From positions 427,001 to 491,000 of the forward strand of contig NC_065417.1 in assembly GCF_024362695.1 (NCBI RefSeq): a stretch of 64,000 nt of DNA. Reading direction: 5' to 3'. The translations under genes and the position numbers were made by a program. Below are positions 49,800 to 59,699 of this stretch, piece by piece. Position 1 is the first letter of the stretch, and each line of letters opens with the position of its first letter. This stretch comes from Pectinophora gossypiella (taxonomy: Eukaryota; Arthropoda; Insecta; Lepidoptera; Gelechiidae). The notes below the pieces were generated by a model, which saw only the letters and a list, made by a program, of their open reading frames with translations, ran no database searches and had not been told where the DNA came from.

Positions 49800-50410
49800 G
49801 ATCTAGTGTTTGTAAACACATATTAGCACGCAGCGATCGCTGATGAAGTCGCCGAGACGGAGGAGGTTATTATTTATTTTATTTTGGACAACAGACAGTC
49901 ATAATACAGCATTTTTATGTTACAAAGTATTAGTAGTACCAGTGTGTTTGTAGTCTTGCAGTGTTACTATCGTAGAAATTTGCTGTATGATTTGTCTGAC
50001 GAACTACTTGTCTAGTGGCATAACCCAGTTGGTTTTGACTAGTTGAACACGTAAAAATAAACAAAACCAATCAAACACGAACTAGAACAACAACATCAAT
50101 AAGACATTCAAATATCCCGAACCCAATATTTCGACTGCCATTCATCTTATACAGGGTGGTTGAATAATGTAGCTAGTGCGATGGTCCCGACGGACAGCCG
50201 CACATTTATTATTAACCACAAAAGAAAGCGTTTTCTAAAAGAAACACCCTCTATATGTATATTCGTCCCTGGAGTATTTCCCGGTGTTCTAAGGATGTTC
50301 GATCGTGAACAAATTGAGAAATCTAATGGGTTTTCTAGAAAATATCAATGTTTTAGGAGATGTTTCTATGCTGGTCTGGGAACGAATAAAAACGTAAAGA
50401 ACGTGTTTTT
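49800..50410. other. Unassigned stretch
   Basis: ACAGGGTGGTTGAATAATGT at 50153 looks like a DNA-transposon terminus, but no mate was found. The 107-codon frame at 50160 continues into the decayed SINE-B, so it is not coding. Confidence 0.35.
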
Positions 50411-50415
50411 ACTTG

Positions 50416-50667
50416 ATCCGTTGGTTCTAAGTTCGATTCCCAGTGGAGACACGTCTAACAAAAAATCACTTAGCGAGACATGATTGTCCGAAAAATAAGA
50501 TGATTCTGTGCTTCGGAGGGCACATTAAGTAGTTGGTCCCGGCTGCTATATACTTAAGTAAATGTATAGCATTGCATGAGCCATGTGACGAATTTGGTTG
50601 CTCAATACCTTGACACCAGGGTTGATAAAGTCGGTCATTGCTCTCACAACCTACACTGTAGAAGAAC
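50416..50667 (+). mobile_element. SINE-B, diverged, head damaged
   Basis: Starts GATCCGTTGGTTCTAAGTTC at the B-box side, AAAATCACTTAGCGAGAC, CTGTGCTTCGGAGGGCACAT and end CACAACCTACACTGTAGAAG. Confidence 0.7.
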
Positions 50668-50874
50668 TTCTATAAATATAATGATACCTAATACTATGTG
50701 ATTCTGTGGAGTCTCTATGTGAACTACTTTCACCATGGACTTTATCGACGTAGACGCGACAACTAAGTATTAGGGCGAACTTTGACCAGTAGCTCTATAC
50801 AAAGCCTATGCCCTGCTATGCAGCGTGAAGCTGTGAGACGTATACTAGCTGCTTATTTATTGTTATTAATAAAT

Positions 50875-51142
50875 TATCCGGAGGCCCTGCGTTCGAATCC
50901 CTGTGAGGACCACAGAAATCACTTTATGATGATCCCTGATTTGATTAGGATATTACAGGCTGATCACCTGATTGTCTTCGGAAGGCACGTTAACCCGTTG
51001 GTCCTGGTTACTACATAACATACTAATGTAAGTGCGTAGTATGTAGTGTACATGTCAGGGGCCTTTGGCGGCTCAATAATAACCGTGACACCAGGGTTGA
51101 TGGGGTTGGTAATCCACCTCACAACCGACACGACAGAAGAAG
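50875..51142 (+). mobile_element. SINE-B lacking the A box
   Basis: ATCCGGAGGCCCTGCGTTCG, GAATCCCTGTGAGGACC, AATCACTTTATGATGATCCC, GATCACCTGATTGTCTTCGG, GGGGCCTTTGGCGGCTCAAT and CACGACAGAAGAAG. Confidence 0.8.
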
Positions 51143-51317
51143 ACTAAAGTATTATTAATTTGTTGGCGTATTTGCTCGTATCGGATGGTGTTAAGTACAA
51201 CTAACTAACCCACTTAATTATTTCACGCTTTCACGACTCAGTAGTCGGATTTCCAATATGTGCATATTGGTTATAATAAACACATTACTTACGAAGAACA
51301 GAACCGGTTATTAGTCA

Positions 51318-51540
51318 TCATCCGTTTACCTAACCTGAAGATTTGACAGGTCCGGTTTTTTACAGAAGCGTCTGCCTGTCTGACCAGCCCAATTAATTAA
51401 GTCACATTTCTCCAGTATGTGAGTTTCCTCCAAATATTTTCCTTTATCGCATGTGCGCTTGATAATCATTTTGAGAATCATTGGTTTAGGCCCTTGCTGA
51501 ATGTGAACCTGCAACCTTACAATGAGGGTCAACTGGTTTT
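51318..51540 (-). mobile_element. SINE-E, head damaged
   Basis: Minus strand: AGTTGACCCTCATTGTAAGG, TTGCAGGTTCACATTCAGC, CCAATGATTCTC and the end CTTCAGGTTAGGTAAACGG. The frame at 51326 is inside. Confidence 0.7.
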
Positions 51541-51594
51541 ATTTATCAATAGGTCTATAATATCTTGATTGATCAGATAGAAACCTATAGCCTA

Positions 51595-51720
51595 GTGCCA
51601 CACACCGGACACTTCATACAAAAATTTCATTCTGTATCCACCTAATACTCCCCCGCTGCTTAGCCCAGTGGGAAAATAAGCGTGAGTTTATGTATGTATG
51701 CCACCTAACACGTGAGTGTG
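51595..51720. repeat. Family M end and G-type LINE tail fragments
   Basis: CACACCGGACACTTCATACA (51601) is an inverted family M end. TGGGAAAATAAGCGTGAGTT (51669) and TATGTATGTATG are a G-type tail. Confidence 0.5.
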
Positions 51721-52410
51721 AGGGAGACAGACAGTCCACGCTCTCCTGCTTACACCTTAGCGGCTTACGAAACTTACAAACCAATCAAACAAAGCCAAAT
51801 TCCATTATGTCTTTAAGTTTTATTTACACACAAAATTGAGAACATACTAAGTAAATACCTATTCAATCTAATAGAAGATCTCATCTGAGATTGTAGTGTT
51901 CGGAGAAATTGAAAAAATACTACTTAGACGTTCACGAAAATTGTAAGCTCAAAATATAATAAGTACTTACTTACGATACTTATCTACTGCATTGGAAGTA
52001 AATAGATTGGATTTAGTAGATTGATTCATCTTTTTGGGGTTATGTATATATACGTTTTTACAATAAAATACCAGACAATATTTTAAATTTGTCAGAAAAT
52101 AAATTTAAAGCTCATGTGAAGCTCACTTTATGTAAAAAAGCTTATTATAAGATTAATGATTACCTAAATGATAAAAATGCCTAGTATTTAATGGGTTTCT
52201 TTACATATTAAATAGCTTGTAATGTATACCGACATTGATTTAACAGATGTGTTGCTGTTGTAGTTTTCTGTCATTTCTTCTCCTCAGCCATAACACCTTG
52301 CGAAATGACGTAGATTTAAAAATGTGATATTGATCTTCAACAAGTTTGTCTATGATAATTACGTTGAGTAAATAATTCTGATACCTGAATTCTGATTGAT
52401 TTTTTGCTTA
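51721..52410. other. AT-rich stretch without a gene
   Basis: Only TTCTTCTCCTCAGCCATAAC near 52275 is shared, inverted, with 32605. No frame or island. Confidence 0.5.
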
Positions 52411-52412
52411 CC

Positions 52413-52510
52413 TTTACCGTGGTAGCCCAATTGGAAAAACGCTTGAATCCCACTGTGAGGTCGCAGTTTCGAATCCCAGCAAGGATTTTCGAATTTATGT
52501 TTGGACCAAC
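52413..52510 (+). repeat. SINE-E head fragment
   Basis: ACCGTGGTAGCCCAATTGGA (A box), GAGGTCGCAGTTTCGAATCC (B box), then GGATTTTCGAATTTATGTTT. 3'-truncated. Confidence 0.7.
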
Positions 52511-52514
52511 TTGG

Positions 52515-53230
52515 TGTTTGTATTTCCCAATACGGATGTGAATTGTGTCCAATAAATGTCTATGTATCCTAAAAAAATATCAACTCAAAACTTATCAATT
52601 TTGAGTAAGTTGCGAAAGCAAAATGATAATTTAAATGTGATTTACAAGTTAGTGATTTACGTGTCGATTTATTTAATCAATTAAAAACAATTCACACACT
52701 ATAAAGACGTCGAAACAACCGCCTTTCATGCAACTTTCTTTCAGCCGAAAATACGCAAAAAATCGGTTGAAATCGCGTTAGACTTTCATTTTTACTTTCA
52801 AATCTGTTTTCGCTAGTTTTATGATAGAACATTATTCTTACATGCAAAAACTGTATAATTGTTATCAAAGAAAAAATATATTTGCGTTATTCGATATTTT
52901 ACTTTTATTGAGGAATCTATTCTTCTTGAAGCCGTGGTTGTGAGATCGATGACCGCTTTCACCAACTGCTGTCAAGGTTATAAGTTAGGTGCCAGAATCC
53001 CCTAACAACGATTACGTACTTTGTTACAAACAAATATGGATTTTGGTCTGAAATAAAATATTTCATTTCAGTGCTCTCGAAAACAACAAAAGCATTAGAC
53101 TCCAGTATCAGTGACACCGAGACGACAAACAATACGCCACAACGCCGGCGCCCGCGCACTGGTGCAGAACTGTCAATGACCAGACTAGCTCGCTCGACCT
53201 TCTTACATTGTCTCCTTCCTTCACATTTCT
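52515..53230. other. AT-rich stretch, no gene
   Basis: One GC-rich patch at 53135-53170 (CACAACGCCGGCGCCCGCGC). The 90-codon frame at 53071 runs through it into the family M element, so it is not called. Confidence 0.4.
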
Positions 53231-53231
53231 T

Positions 53232-53385
53232 TCACCATAGAATAAGGAATAATACTTCGTATAGAACGGCAACTCCCCGCTCCCCACCAGTGGCTGAGCT
53301 AGGTTTTCCTACCCCCCCTCAGTCTTACTTTAGTCTTAAATAGTATGGGCGTCAGACGCCACATACAAATGTGTGTATACGATAA
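53232..53385 (+). mobile_element. Family M MITE-like element
   Basis: ACCATAGAATAAGGAATAAT, ACTTCGTATAGAACGGCAAC, CACCAGTGGCTGAGCTAGG, TTACTTTAGTCTTAAATAG and GGGCGTCAGACGCCACATAC. Confidence 0.65.
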
Positions 53386-53559
53386 CGTCGTCAGTTTAAT
53401 TTTCGTGTTCATAATTGGGTAGTTGCCTAGTATAAAGATAAATTATACAAAATGCTAAATACTAAAAAAGAAATATTTTTTTCTTTACGAATTTTATTAA
53501 CCGACTTATAAAACGAAGATTATCAATTTGACCTGTATCCAATCTAGTCTAGTCTAGCC

Positions 53560-53612
53560 TACAAGATCCCACTGCTGGGCAAAGGCCTCCCCTTCCTCTT
53601 TCAATTTTTCGC
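53560..53612 (-). repeat. LINE 3' end fragment (AGCAGTGGGA type)
   Basis: The minus strand reads GGGGAGGCCTTTGCCCAGCA, GTGGGATCTTGTAGGCT, the same end found in SINE-A and in the LINE at 58896. Confidence 0.7.
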
Positions 53613-53810
53613 GGTTCTGTGCGTACGCGTTATGTATGTAATATTTCCTCATTTTTATTTGACAGATTTTGAAGTCGATTTAGATTTTTAAATTACTTTT
53701 AAATTAAGAATAACCTAATTTTTTATAGGTACATACAACATGTATTCGTTTTCTATCTATTTCTGTCAGTCGTCACACTTTTCACACACATATCCTTCTT
53801 CACACAATCC

Positions 53811-53895
53811 ATCATCTCCCTGGCGTTATCCCGTTTTCACAGGGTCCGGTTACCTAACCTGAAGTTTTGACAGGTTCTGCTTCTTCACACAATTC
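53811..53895 (-). repeat. SINE-E tail fragment
   Basis: Minus strand: CCTGTCAAAACTTCAGGTTA, GGTAACCGGACCCTGTGAAA and ACGGGATAACGCCAGGGAGA. Confidence 0.7.
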
Positions 53896-54286
53896 ATCCA
53901 CACTTTTCTGGGCCGTCCCCCACCTCTAGGTATATCCACCCACTTTCATACATTTACGTTTATGTAAATTCAAGATAACGGACCAGCATGGTTTAATGAC
54001 ATTGACATTGGCGATAAATTATGAACGTTATGCTGGCGGAATACAGTTCCAAGTTCATGCATAACTGTCTTGTTCGAGGTTTATTGATAGGAATGCCTTG
54101 AATATCAGAAATAGATATGTTATTGTCATCTCTGATGGAGTAGGAAGTGTAAACGTCATGGCTCAATGGTACGTCCTTGCGTTCTACGGGTTTAGGTTCT
54201 ATTCCAGCTGCGGGTATTATTCTTGTTTTCTGTTTTCAAATAGGTACTTACATCTTGCATCCCTGATGCCGGGCAGCAGCGGTATC

Positions 54287-54475
54287 AGTACTGGTTGAAG
54301 GCCGAGGAAATGGATTCTGGTACGGCTCTAACTAGAACATCACCGTTTGAGAAATTGGTCGGTGTGCTACGGAACGGAAGGCGATTGCGGCAACCACCGT
54401 TCTACACGCCCTATCTATGGAGTAATGAAGGCGACTACCCCACCGACCAGAGCGCAGCTCTTAAATAAAGAGAGA
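54287..54475 (+). mobile_element. SINE-R, second copy
   Basis: GTACTGGTTGAAGGCCGAGG, CTAGAACATCACCGTTTGAG-like text, GCGGCAACCACCGTTCTACA and CGCAGCTCTTAAATAAAGAG. Nearly identical to 10300, with the same RTE-type ending. The frames at 54347 and 54487 are inside or beside it. Confidence 0.75.
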
Positions 54476-54536
54476 CTTACATCTAAGTGGAATTCCGTTT
54501 CGGTGGTGTCAGCCTACCCCATTGGAAAATAAACGT

Positions 54537-54633
54537 ACTTTTGCGACGGAAAATTCCAATTCATATCAACTCAGAATCATGGTCTGAATCGTTCCTCTCA
54601 GTATTCGTGACGATATCACTAGCACCCTGTAGG
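54537..54633 (-). mobile_element. Family D MITE, right half only
   Basis: TTTTGCGACGGAAAATTCCA, TCAACTCAGAATCATGGTCT and GACGATATCACTAGCACCCTGTA. Confidence 0.8.
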
Positions 54634-54668
54634 ATCCATATCGTGATATCATTTAGGGCCATACCTTG

Positions 54669-54778
54669 CTAGGACACACAATGTATGCAGCTGTATAAAT
54701 GCTACCTCAAACGGTGTCTTGATGCACAGCCAAAAATACACCAAATATACATTTTGTATGTCCTAGGGAGACAGCGCC
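54669..54778. mobile_element. Family N foldback
   Basis: CTAGGACACACAATGTATGC at the left and TACATTTTGTATGTCCTAGG at the right are inverted. The inner AATGTATGCAGCTGTATAAA matches 26280. Confidence 0.6.
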
Positions 54779-55079
54779 CTTACTCAATATCACGAGGAAA
54801 CGCTATTGTAAAATGATCCATACCCTCTTTGATTGAAGTGAGCCTGTAACCAATAGTTCGAAGGTCACGTCTCTTTATATCCCCCACTTCACGCTCCACA
54901 ACCTCAAATTCAGGCTTCATTAGCCAACATGCAATTGTTTTCGACAGTTAACAAACTTACGAAACAGCTAAACTTTCATTCCCCTTACCTAAGCATTCTC
55001 CGGCATAACATAGGAAACTCGGCGATTACCGATTGATTAAAAAGTGCAATTACATCGATCACGCGATGCCGCGGTACCG

Positions 55080-55362
55080 AGTTGGGAGGAGGGGGTGCGC
55101 CGGCGCAGTGAAACTGGGCAGAAAAACGCAGTCGTGCGCACGCTAGCGCTATAGCATAGAATAACCAATAATACTACATATAGAACGGCAACTCTCCCCA
55201 CCAGCGGCTGAGCTAGGTTTACCTCACCCCCTCGGTCTTACTTTAGTCTTCAATCGTATGGCGTCAGACGTCACACACACACAGACGCGCGTGTCTGATA
55301 ACGTCAATGTGTAGTGTCAATGTAAAACGAGGTGTTTTGTATGAAGTGTCCGGGGTGTGCAT
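55080..55362 (+). mobile_element. Family M MITE-like element, most complete
   Basis: After a GC-rich lead (GGGTGCGCCGGCGCAGTGAA, 55095) come GCATAGAATAACCAATAATA, CTACATATAGAACGGCAACT, CACCAGCGGCTGAGCTAGG, GGCGTCAGACGTCACACACA and TTTGTATGAAGTGTCCGGGG. It joins both parts seen separately elsewhere. Confidence 0.65.
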
Positions 55363-55475
55363 AGTGAACGTGAACAGTAGACAAACTACAAACTTGGGTA
55401 TACACATACAAGCGCCTGATAGATGTAGAATATAGCTATAACTTCTCTACTTCGAAAATTAAGTTAATCCATGAA

Positions 55476-55664
55476 AACCACATCGACGAGAGAAATACGT
55501 TCCGATAAAATGTGACCTAACCTAATTGAGCGGGTTTTCCCTGCAGGTTGGAAAGTCAGCCAGGCAGTCGCTTCTGTTAATACCTGACCTATAAAATATG
55601 TAAGTAAGTAAGTTAAGTAAGTGGAGCCCTCACGGACTCCGGGATAACGCTAGGAAGATGATGA
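55476..55664 (+). mobile_element. SINE-E, 5'-truncated and rearranged
   Basis: GAGCGGGTTTTCCCTGCAGG, TTGGAAAGTCAGCCAGGCAG, then a short insert with GTAAGTAAGTAAGTTAAGTA, and CTCCGGGATAACGCTAGGAA. Confidence 0.7.
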
Positions 55665-55737
55665 TAAATGGCTATCACTAAAAGTACAACAATCTATAAT
55701 AAGTCAACAAACACTACCATATCATTGTTCCAACTAA

Positions 55738-55835
55738 TTATAACATAACCTCATGACTATATCCCAATCGGGGTAATCAGAGGTACATCGATCGCAAGAT
55801 GAATTAAGTAAGTACCACAGCTCACAGAGGTGCGG
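55738..55835 (-). repeat. SINE-F tail fragment
   Basis: TATAACATAACCTCATGACT, ATATCCCAATCGGGGTAATC and GAGGTACATCGATCGCAAGA. Confidence 0.65.
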
Positions 55836-55849
55836 TGAGGTGGCTGTTG

Positions 55850-55955
55850 ATGAATGAATGTGGAGGAAGCAAGAGAATTGTGTCAGGATCGAAGCAAAAT
55901 TCCATTGTCTCTGCTTACCCCGATGGGAAATAGGCGTCAGTTTGCGCATCATTCT
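55850..55955 (+). repeat. G-type LINE 3' end fragment
   Basis: GAATGAATGTGGAGGAAGCA, AGAGAATTGTGTCAGGATCG, TGTCTCTGCTTACCCCGATG and GGAAATAGGCGTCAGTTT. Confidence 0.7.
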
Positions 55956-55959
55956 AATG

Positions 55960-57050
55960 TGATTTTCTTCCACAAAATCTCGAGTCTTTTTTTATCAATT
56001 AATTTAAATGTGGGTAAAAATTAAGAACACAAATTTTTACCTGGATTGCAACTAGGTAGTGTATTGCAAGATGTTATTAACAAAAATCGTGATTTTACAA
56101 AAAGGCAGTTTAAGGTTATTATAAGGCGATAATATGTCATGTATGTAATCCTTAGAAGGCACGTTAGAATTTGCCAGTTGCCACGCGCGGGCGCAACCGC
56201 GGTTATACAAGTTCAAGGCGAAACAACCTGTTATCACCCGCCCTTGTCACTCTAACTGTGACAGAGAGAGACGACAACATGTTTAGTACTAGAGCTTAGG
56301 TATTTACCAAGTACGTGATTAGAAGATACAGGTTTTGTATCCGTTGGAAGTTATCATAAAGGCTTCGTGGGAATATTAAATGAGGGGTATAAATGTATAA
56401 TGTTATGGAGAACCCGACAGAGTGTGATTAGCCGATGTTTCCCGGTTGTAAGGAACGGCGCACCTAGTTTGTTTTCATCTTGAGTTCCTTTACCTTCGCA
56501 TCTCCTGGTTAAGCATCCTTCCCAAAAGGATCAGAATTCAAAGGTCTAATTGAAGAGAAAAAGTGATTAGCATAAACTATCAAGACAGTAAAAAAGAAAA
56601 GAGAGAAAAATCGAATAGTTGGCCTTTGAAAGACAAGAATAGAGAATGCTACACCGAAAGCGTGGCTTTTAAATTAATGATGATGGATCAAGAACTCTCT
56701 TATCTTAAAATTGTTTCAAATATTTATTTCTAAAAAAATATGTTTGAATCGCAATTTAAATCAAGCTCTATTCAATTATTTAAATCAAATCAAGTAAATT
56801 AAGTTTTACCAATGCAGACTATATTTTATTATTGAATATAATTTAGAGCGCTGAATTAGTTAAAAAAACCTATATTTTTTATAAAAAGGAATTTATTTAC
56901 TGTAATTTGAATACAGGTTTTTTTACGTGAAAACGGCTATTGAATTATACTGTATTGAAATACTTATATTTAGACATTTGTACACGACGCAATAATACAT
57001 TTATATAGATATTATATTTAAATACAACTAAAATTATTATTAGTTGTTAA
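55960..57050. other. Mostly plain sequence with one LINE tail
   Basis: GGCCTTTGAAAGACAAGAAT, AGAGAATGCTACACCGAAAG and CGTGGCTTTTAAATTAATGA (56622-56690) are an L-type RTE end. Elsewhere the stretch is AT-rich and no gene is visible. Confidence 0.5.
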
Positions 57051-57056
57051 ATAGGA

Positions 57057-57330
57057 ATCAAAACTCATAATCAGAAACATGCGTAACTTCGTCACGTTCA
57101 ACTAGGCAAGTGTTCTGAATCTGACCTGGTCCAAACGAACCCATTACACTAGCGGCATTGCCCCGTTGCACAACCACTGACAGGCGTTGGACCAGGTAAG
57201 ACGCAGACCTAGGGTCACCCCCTCTGACTTTGAGTCTCCGGCCGATCTCCCCGATCAATTCCTTCGCCTAGCTACCCCAAGGACCTGCAGTCTCAAAAGC
57301 CACGGGCCCAAACATGTATGCAGTTTTCAG
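57057..57330 (-). pseudogene. Retroelement ORF C-terminus remnant with one stop
   Basis: The minus strand, from 57325 down, reads YAELKTAYMFGPVAFETAG, PWGS, a TAG stop, then AKELIGEIGRRLKVRGGDPR, a short stretch and VVVQRGNAASVMGSF in the same frame. The GRR ... GDPR ... QRLS ... QRGNAAS signature is familiar to me from C-termini of non-LTR retrotransposon proteins in many animals. The body upstream is absent, and the stop makes it inactive. Clade is not assigned. Confidence 0.65.
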
Positions 57331-57623
57331 TTCCGCGTACTTATTTTTAAAATATATTTTCCCTTGAAAAACTGTTATGTTTGCCGAGTAAGTAGGTACA
57401 ATTACCTTTAGAACACATTTTAAAACCTCTAAAGCCCAAATAACCTTCGCATTCAACGTTCATATTTACAGAAAAGTAATAAGTGGGTCACATAATAGCA
57501 CTTACATTTATAAAAAAACACGCGGATTAAGCTGAATTTCTCGTGACATTATTAGGCACAATTGCGGTCAAACCTACGTTCCTTAAATAAATCACTATCT
57601 TATAATTATAGTTAGTAAAAAAA

Positions 57624-57908
57624 AACATAAGCAGCCTATATACGTCTCACTGTCTCCCCTCAATCAACCAGAAGAGTACAGAGCATATTCCACCACGCTT
57701 GTCAAGTGCGGGTTTGATGCACCTGGAACCAGGAGGTTAACGTGCCCTCCTAAGCACGGAATCATCTAAATTTTTCGGTGTAATGTACCTAGCCAAACAC
57801 ATGACAGTCTCACAAAGTGATTTCGACAATGTCGGAGGAACATTCGGGAATCGAACCCGGACCCTCCAGTTCGTGGGCCCAACGCTCTAACCACTAGACT
57901 ACGTAGGC
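57624..57908 (-). mobile_element. SINE-A, diverged, minus strand
   Basis: The head near 57905 (GCCTACGTAGTCTAGTGGTT), B box GGTTCGATTCCC, ATCACTTTGTGAGACTGTCA, GTGCTTAGGAGGGCACGTTA and tail GAGACGTATATAGGCTGCTT are all recognisable despite many changes. Confidence 0.8.
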
Positions 57909-58218
57909 TATTGTTATTATTATTTAGTAACTTACACATAAACACAGAGGACGTGTACAAAAAAGGCACTTGTCACTTGTTCGGAATGCCATATGTTAAA
58001 GTAATATTAACAACATTATTATTGATCTCACTTGTATAAACATGCACACAAATGTATGTATGACACATGTGTTAATTCGACGCACTGATAAAATATTCCA
58101 TTGAAGGTTTAAAGTTATTTTTTTTATTTTTTTATAAAAATGTTTATTGAAATATCAGTTACAGTTGTCGTTGAAACCCTGTCTCCCAAACTAGGCGAAC
58201 CTGTATTTTGGAAGACAT

Positions 58219-58596
58219 TGGCCCCGATTCCTGCAGACACCGCCTAATTTTATTTTAAGTTATATCCGTCATTTTCATATCCGTCGAAAAGGAAAGGGAC
58301 GGATGATTCACAGCTCTTAATTTTAGGAAGAATGAGTAAATGAATGAATAACCCGGGCGAATCAAAAGGTACCTCGCTGGTATGCAATCCGTTTGACGTG
58401 CTGTCTACTTAACTGTGACGGGTTATTGGCGGATGTAAAATTTTTAGACGGTTGGTTTAGATTTGTGCTTAAAATTGACGTGTGTTCCATTAATTTTATG
58501 CTTGTCGATTACCCGTCCCTTTCCTTTTCGGCGGATAAGAAAATGACAGATATAACTTAAAATAAAATTAGATGGTATTTACAGGAATTAGCACCA
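58219..58596. mobile_element. Family K foldback MITE, full length
   Basis: Arms of about 95 bases: TAATTTTATTTTAAGTTATA, TCCGTCATTTTC and GGAAAGGGACGG on the left against CCGTCCCTTTCC, GAAAATGACAGATATAACTT and AAAATAAAATTAGATGG on the right. The middle holds AATGAATGAATAACCCGGGC and TGACGGGTTATTGG, a second inverted pair. Other copies: 16610, 34408, 39028. Confidence 0.88.
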
Positions 58597-58692
58597 GTGC
58601 CTTCCCAATATAAGTACTTATTAGCTACATTAACAGTGGTGACAATACGGTATTAAAATAAAACAATAAGTAATAAAATAAATAAAAATAAA

Positions 58693-58714
58693 AGTGTTCT
58701 TGTGTGTGTATGTT

Positions 58715-58761
<47 letters not shown>

Positions 58762-58772
58762 TTGTGTGTGTG
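58693..58772 (+). repeat. (TG)n minisatellite with a 16-bp period
   Basis: The block TTTGTGTGTGTGTGTG is repeated about four times in a row. Frames of Cys-Val or Thr-His repeats on either strand are artefacts. Confidence 0.9.
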
Positions 58773-58895
58773 GTATCAATTCTCGAAAGATAAAACCCAG
58801 ACCGTGAAAAACTTTCGTTCGTACATTTCATATAATTATCTTTTGGCTAAGTTACAAAATAGTAGTAGGTATGTAAATAAATATGATTAACATTT

Positions 58896-59102
58896 TCCGG
58901 AACGATGGGCAAAGATCATCACGCACTGGGTACCACAGGAAGACACCGTAGACGTGGTAGACCACGGAAACGATGGCGCGATGATCTCGACGGTTATCGA
59001 AAAGACGGGATAAAGCTCGCACAGAACCGGGATACTTGGAAAGACATGGGGGAGATCTTTGCCAACAGTGGGATCATACAGGCTAATAATAATAATAATA
59101 TT
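58896..59102 (+). pseudogene. LINE ORF2 C-terminus with (AAT)n tail
   Basis: From 58905 the frame has RHRRRGRPRKRWRDDLDGY, then KLAQNRDTWKDMGEIFANSG, then reads into AGGCTAATAATAATAATA. The basic RGRPRKRW followed by Asp-Asp and a terminal Trp-x-x-x-Gly-Glu is typical of LINE ORF2 C-termini. The DNA GAGATCTTTGCCAACAGTGG is homologous to the GAGGCCTGTGCCCAGCAGTG of SINE-A. 5'-truncated and non-functional. Confidence 0.75.
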
Positions 59103-59244
59103 TTACATTTATTAATTTCAGAATCACAATTGTGTAATACAAGTTATAACGACTCGCTAATCATGTCGTTAAAACCGACAATGAGATTTGTATATTGATA
59201 ATAGTTAGTTACGTGGGTCTCTCGATTGAATAACCCTGACACCA

Positions 59245-59395
59245 AGGCTGATGAAAAAGAGGGATTGTATCCTTTCTAACATGATTGACCTTATATCGCA
59301 GAACTTCGTATAGAAAGTGGCTGCAAGTTGTGTGTTTAGTTGAGGCTCTGCCTACCCCTTTACCACCCGATGGGAAAATTAACCCATAATTCATC
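59245..59395 (+). repeat. Retroelement 3' end fragment
   Basis: AGAGGGATTGTATCCTTTCT, AACATGATTGACC, GTGGCTGCAAGTTGTGTG and GAGGCTCTGCCTACCCC match 25970-26125. Confidence 0.6.
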
Positions 59396-59397
59396 AT

Positions 59398-59575
59398 TTA
59401 GGTAGTAATGACATCGTAACGAATACTGACAGGGATTCTGAGTTAATATGAAGTGGAATTTTCTGTCGGAAAATTCATGAAAATTTTTGTGTTTTTATTT
59501 TTACTTATTTTCAGTTCCATACTTTTGCAACAGAATATTCTACTTGATATCAACTAATCAATCATCATCGTTCAA
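59398..59575. mobile_element. Family D foldback MITE, right arm truncated
   Basis: TAGTAATGACATCGTAACGA, GAGTTAATATGAAGTGGAAT, TTTCTGTCGGAAAATTCATG and loop TTATTTTCAGTTCCATACTT, then the right arm ending ACTTGATATCAACTAA. Confidence 0.75.
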
Positions 59576-59601
59576 AGAATTCATTATTCAGATGTCTTTT
59601 A

Positions 59602-59693
59602 TTTGACGTGACTTATTGTAGATTTGCCGCAGATGGCATTATCTACTTGGCCGGACAAATGGGGAGCGCTGAAGGTAAAACTCTCACCTGGTA
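59602..59693 (-). repeat. Solo alternative 3' module of SINE-B
   Basis: TTGACGTGACTTATTGTAGA, TTTGCCGCAGATGGCATTAT, TTGGCCGGACAAATGGGGAG and CGCTGAAGG: the exact complement of the module at 29530-29610. Confidence 0.8.
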
Positions 59694-59699
59694 AAATTA

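Noticed and set aside
3120..51142. CRISPR array from regularly recurring tRNA-like blocks
   Set aside because: Copies are 200-330 bases, occur in both orientations at irregular spacing and carry target duplications. The DNA is animal, so they are SINEs.
15590..57908. True tRNA genes at the SINE-A, SINE-B and SINE-E heads
   Set aside because: A and B boxes are good, but the acceptor stems do not pair fully and each head continues into a repeated SINE body. They are SINE promoters, not tRNA genes.
58625..58890. Cys/Val and Thr/His repeat proteins
   Set aside because: They are translations of the (TG)n minisatellite.
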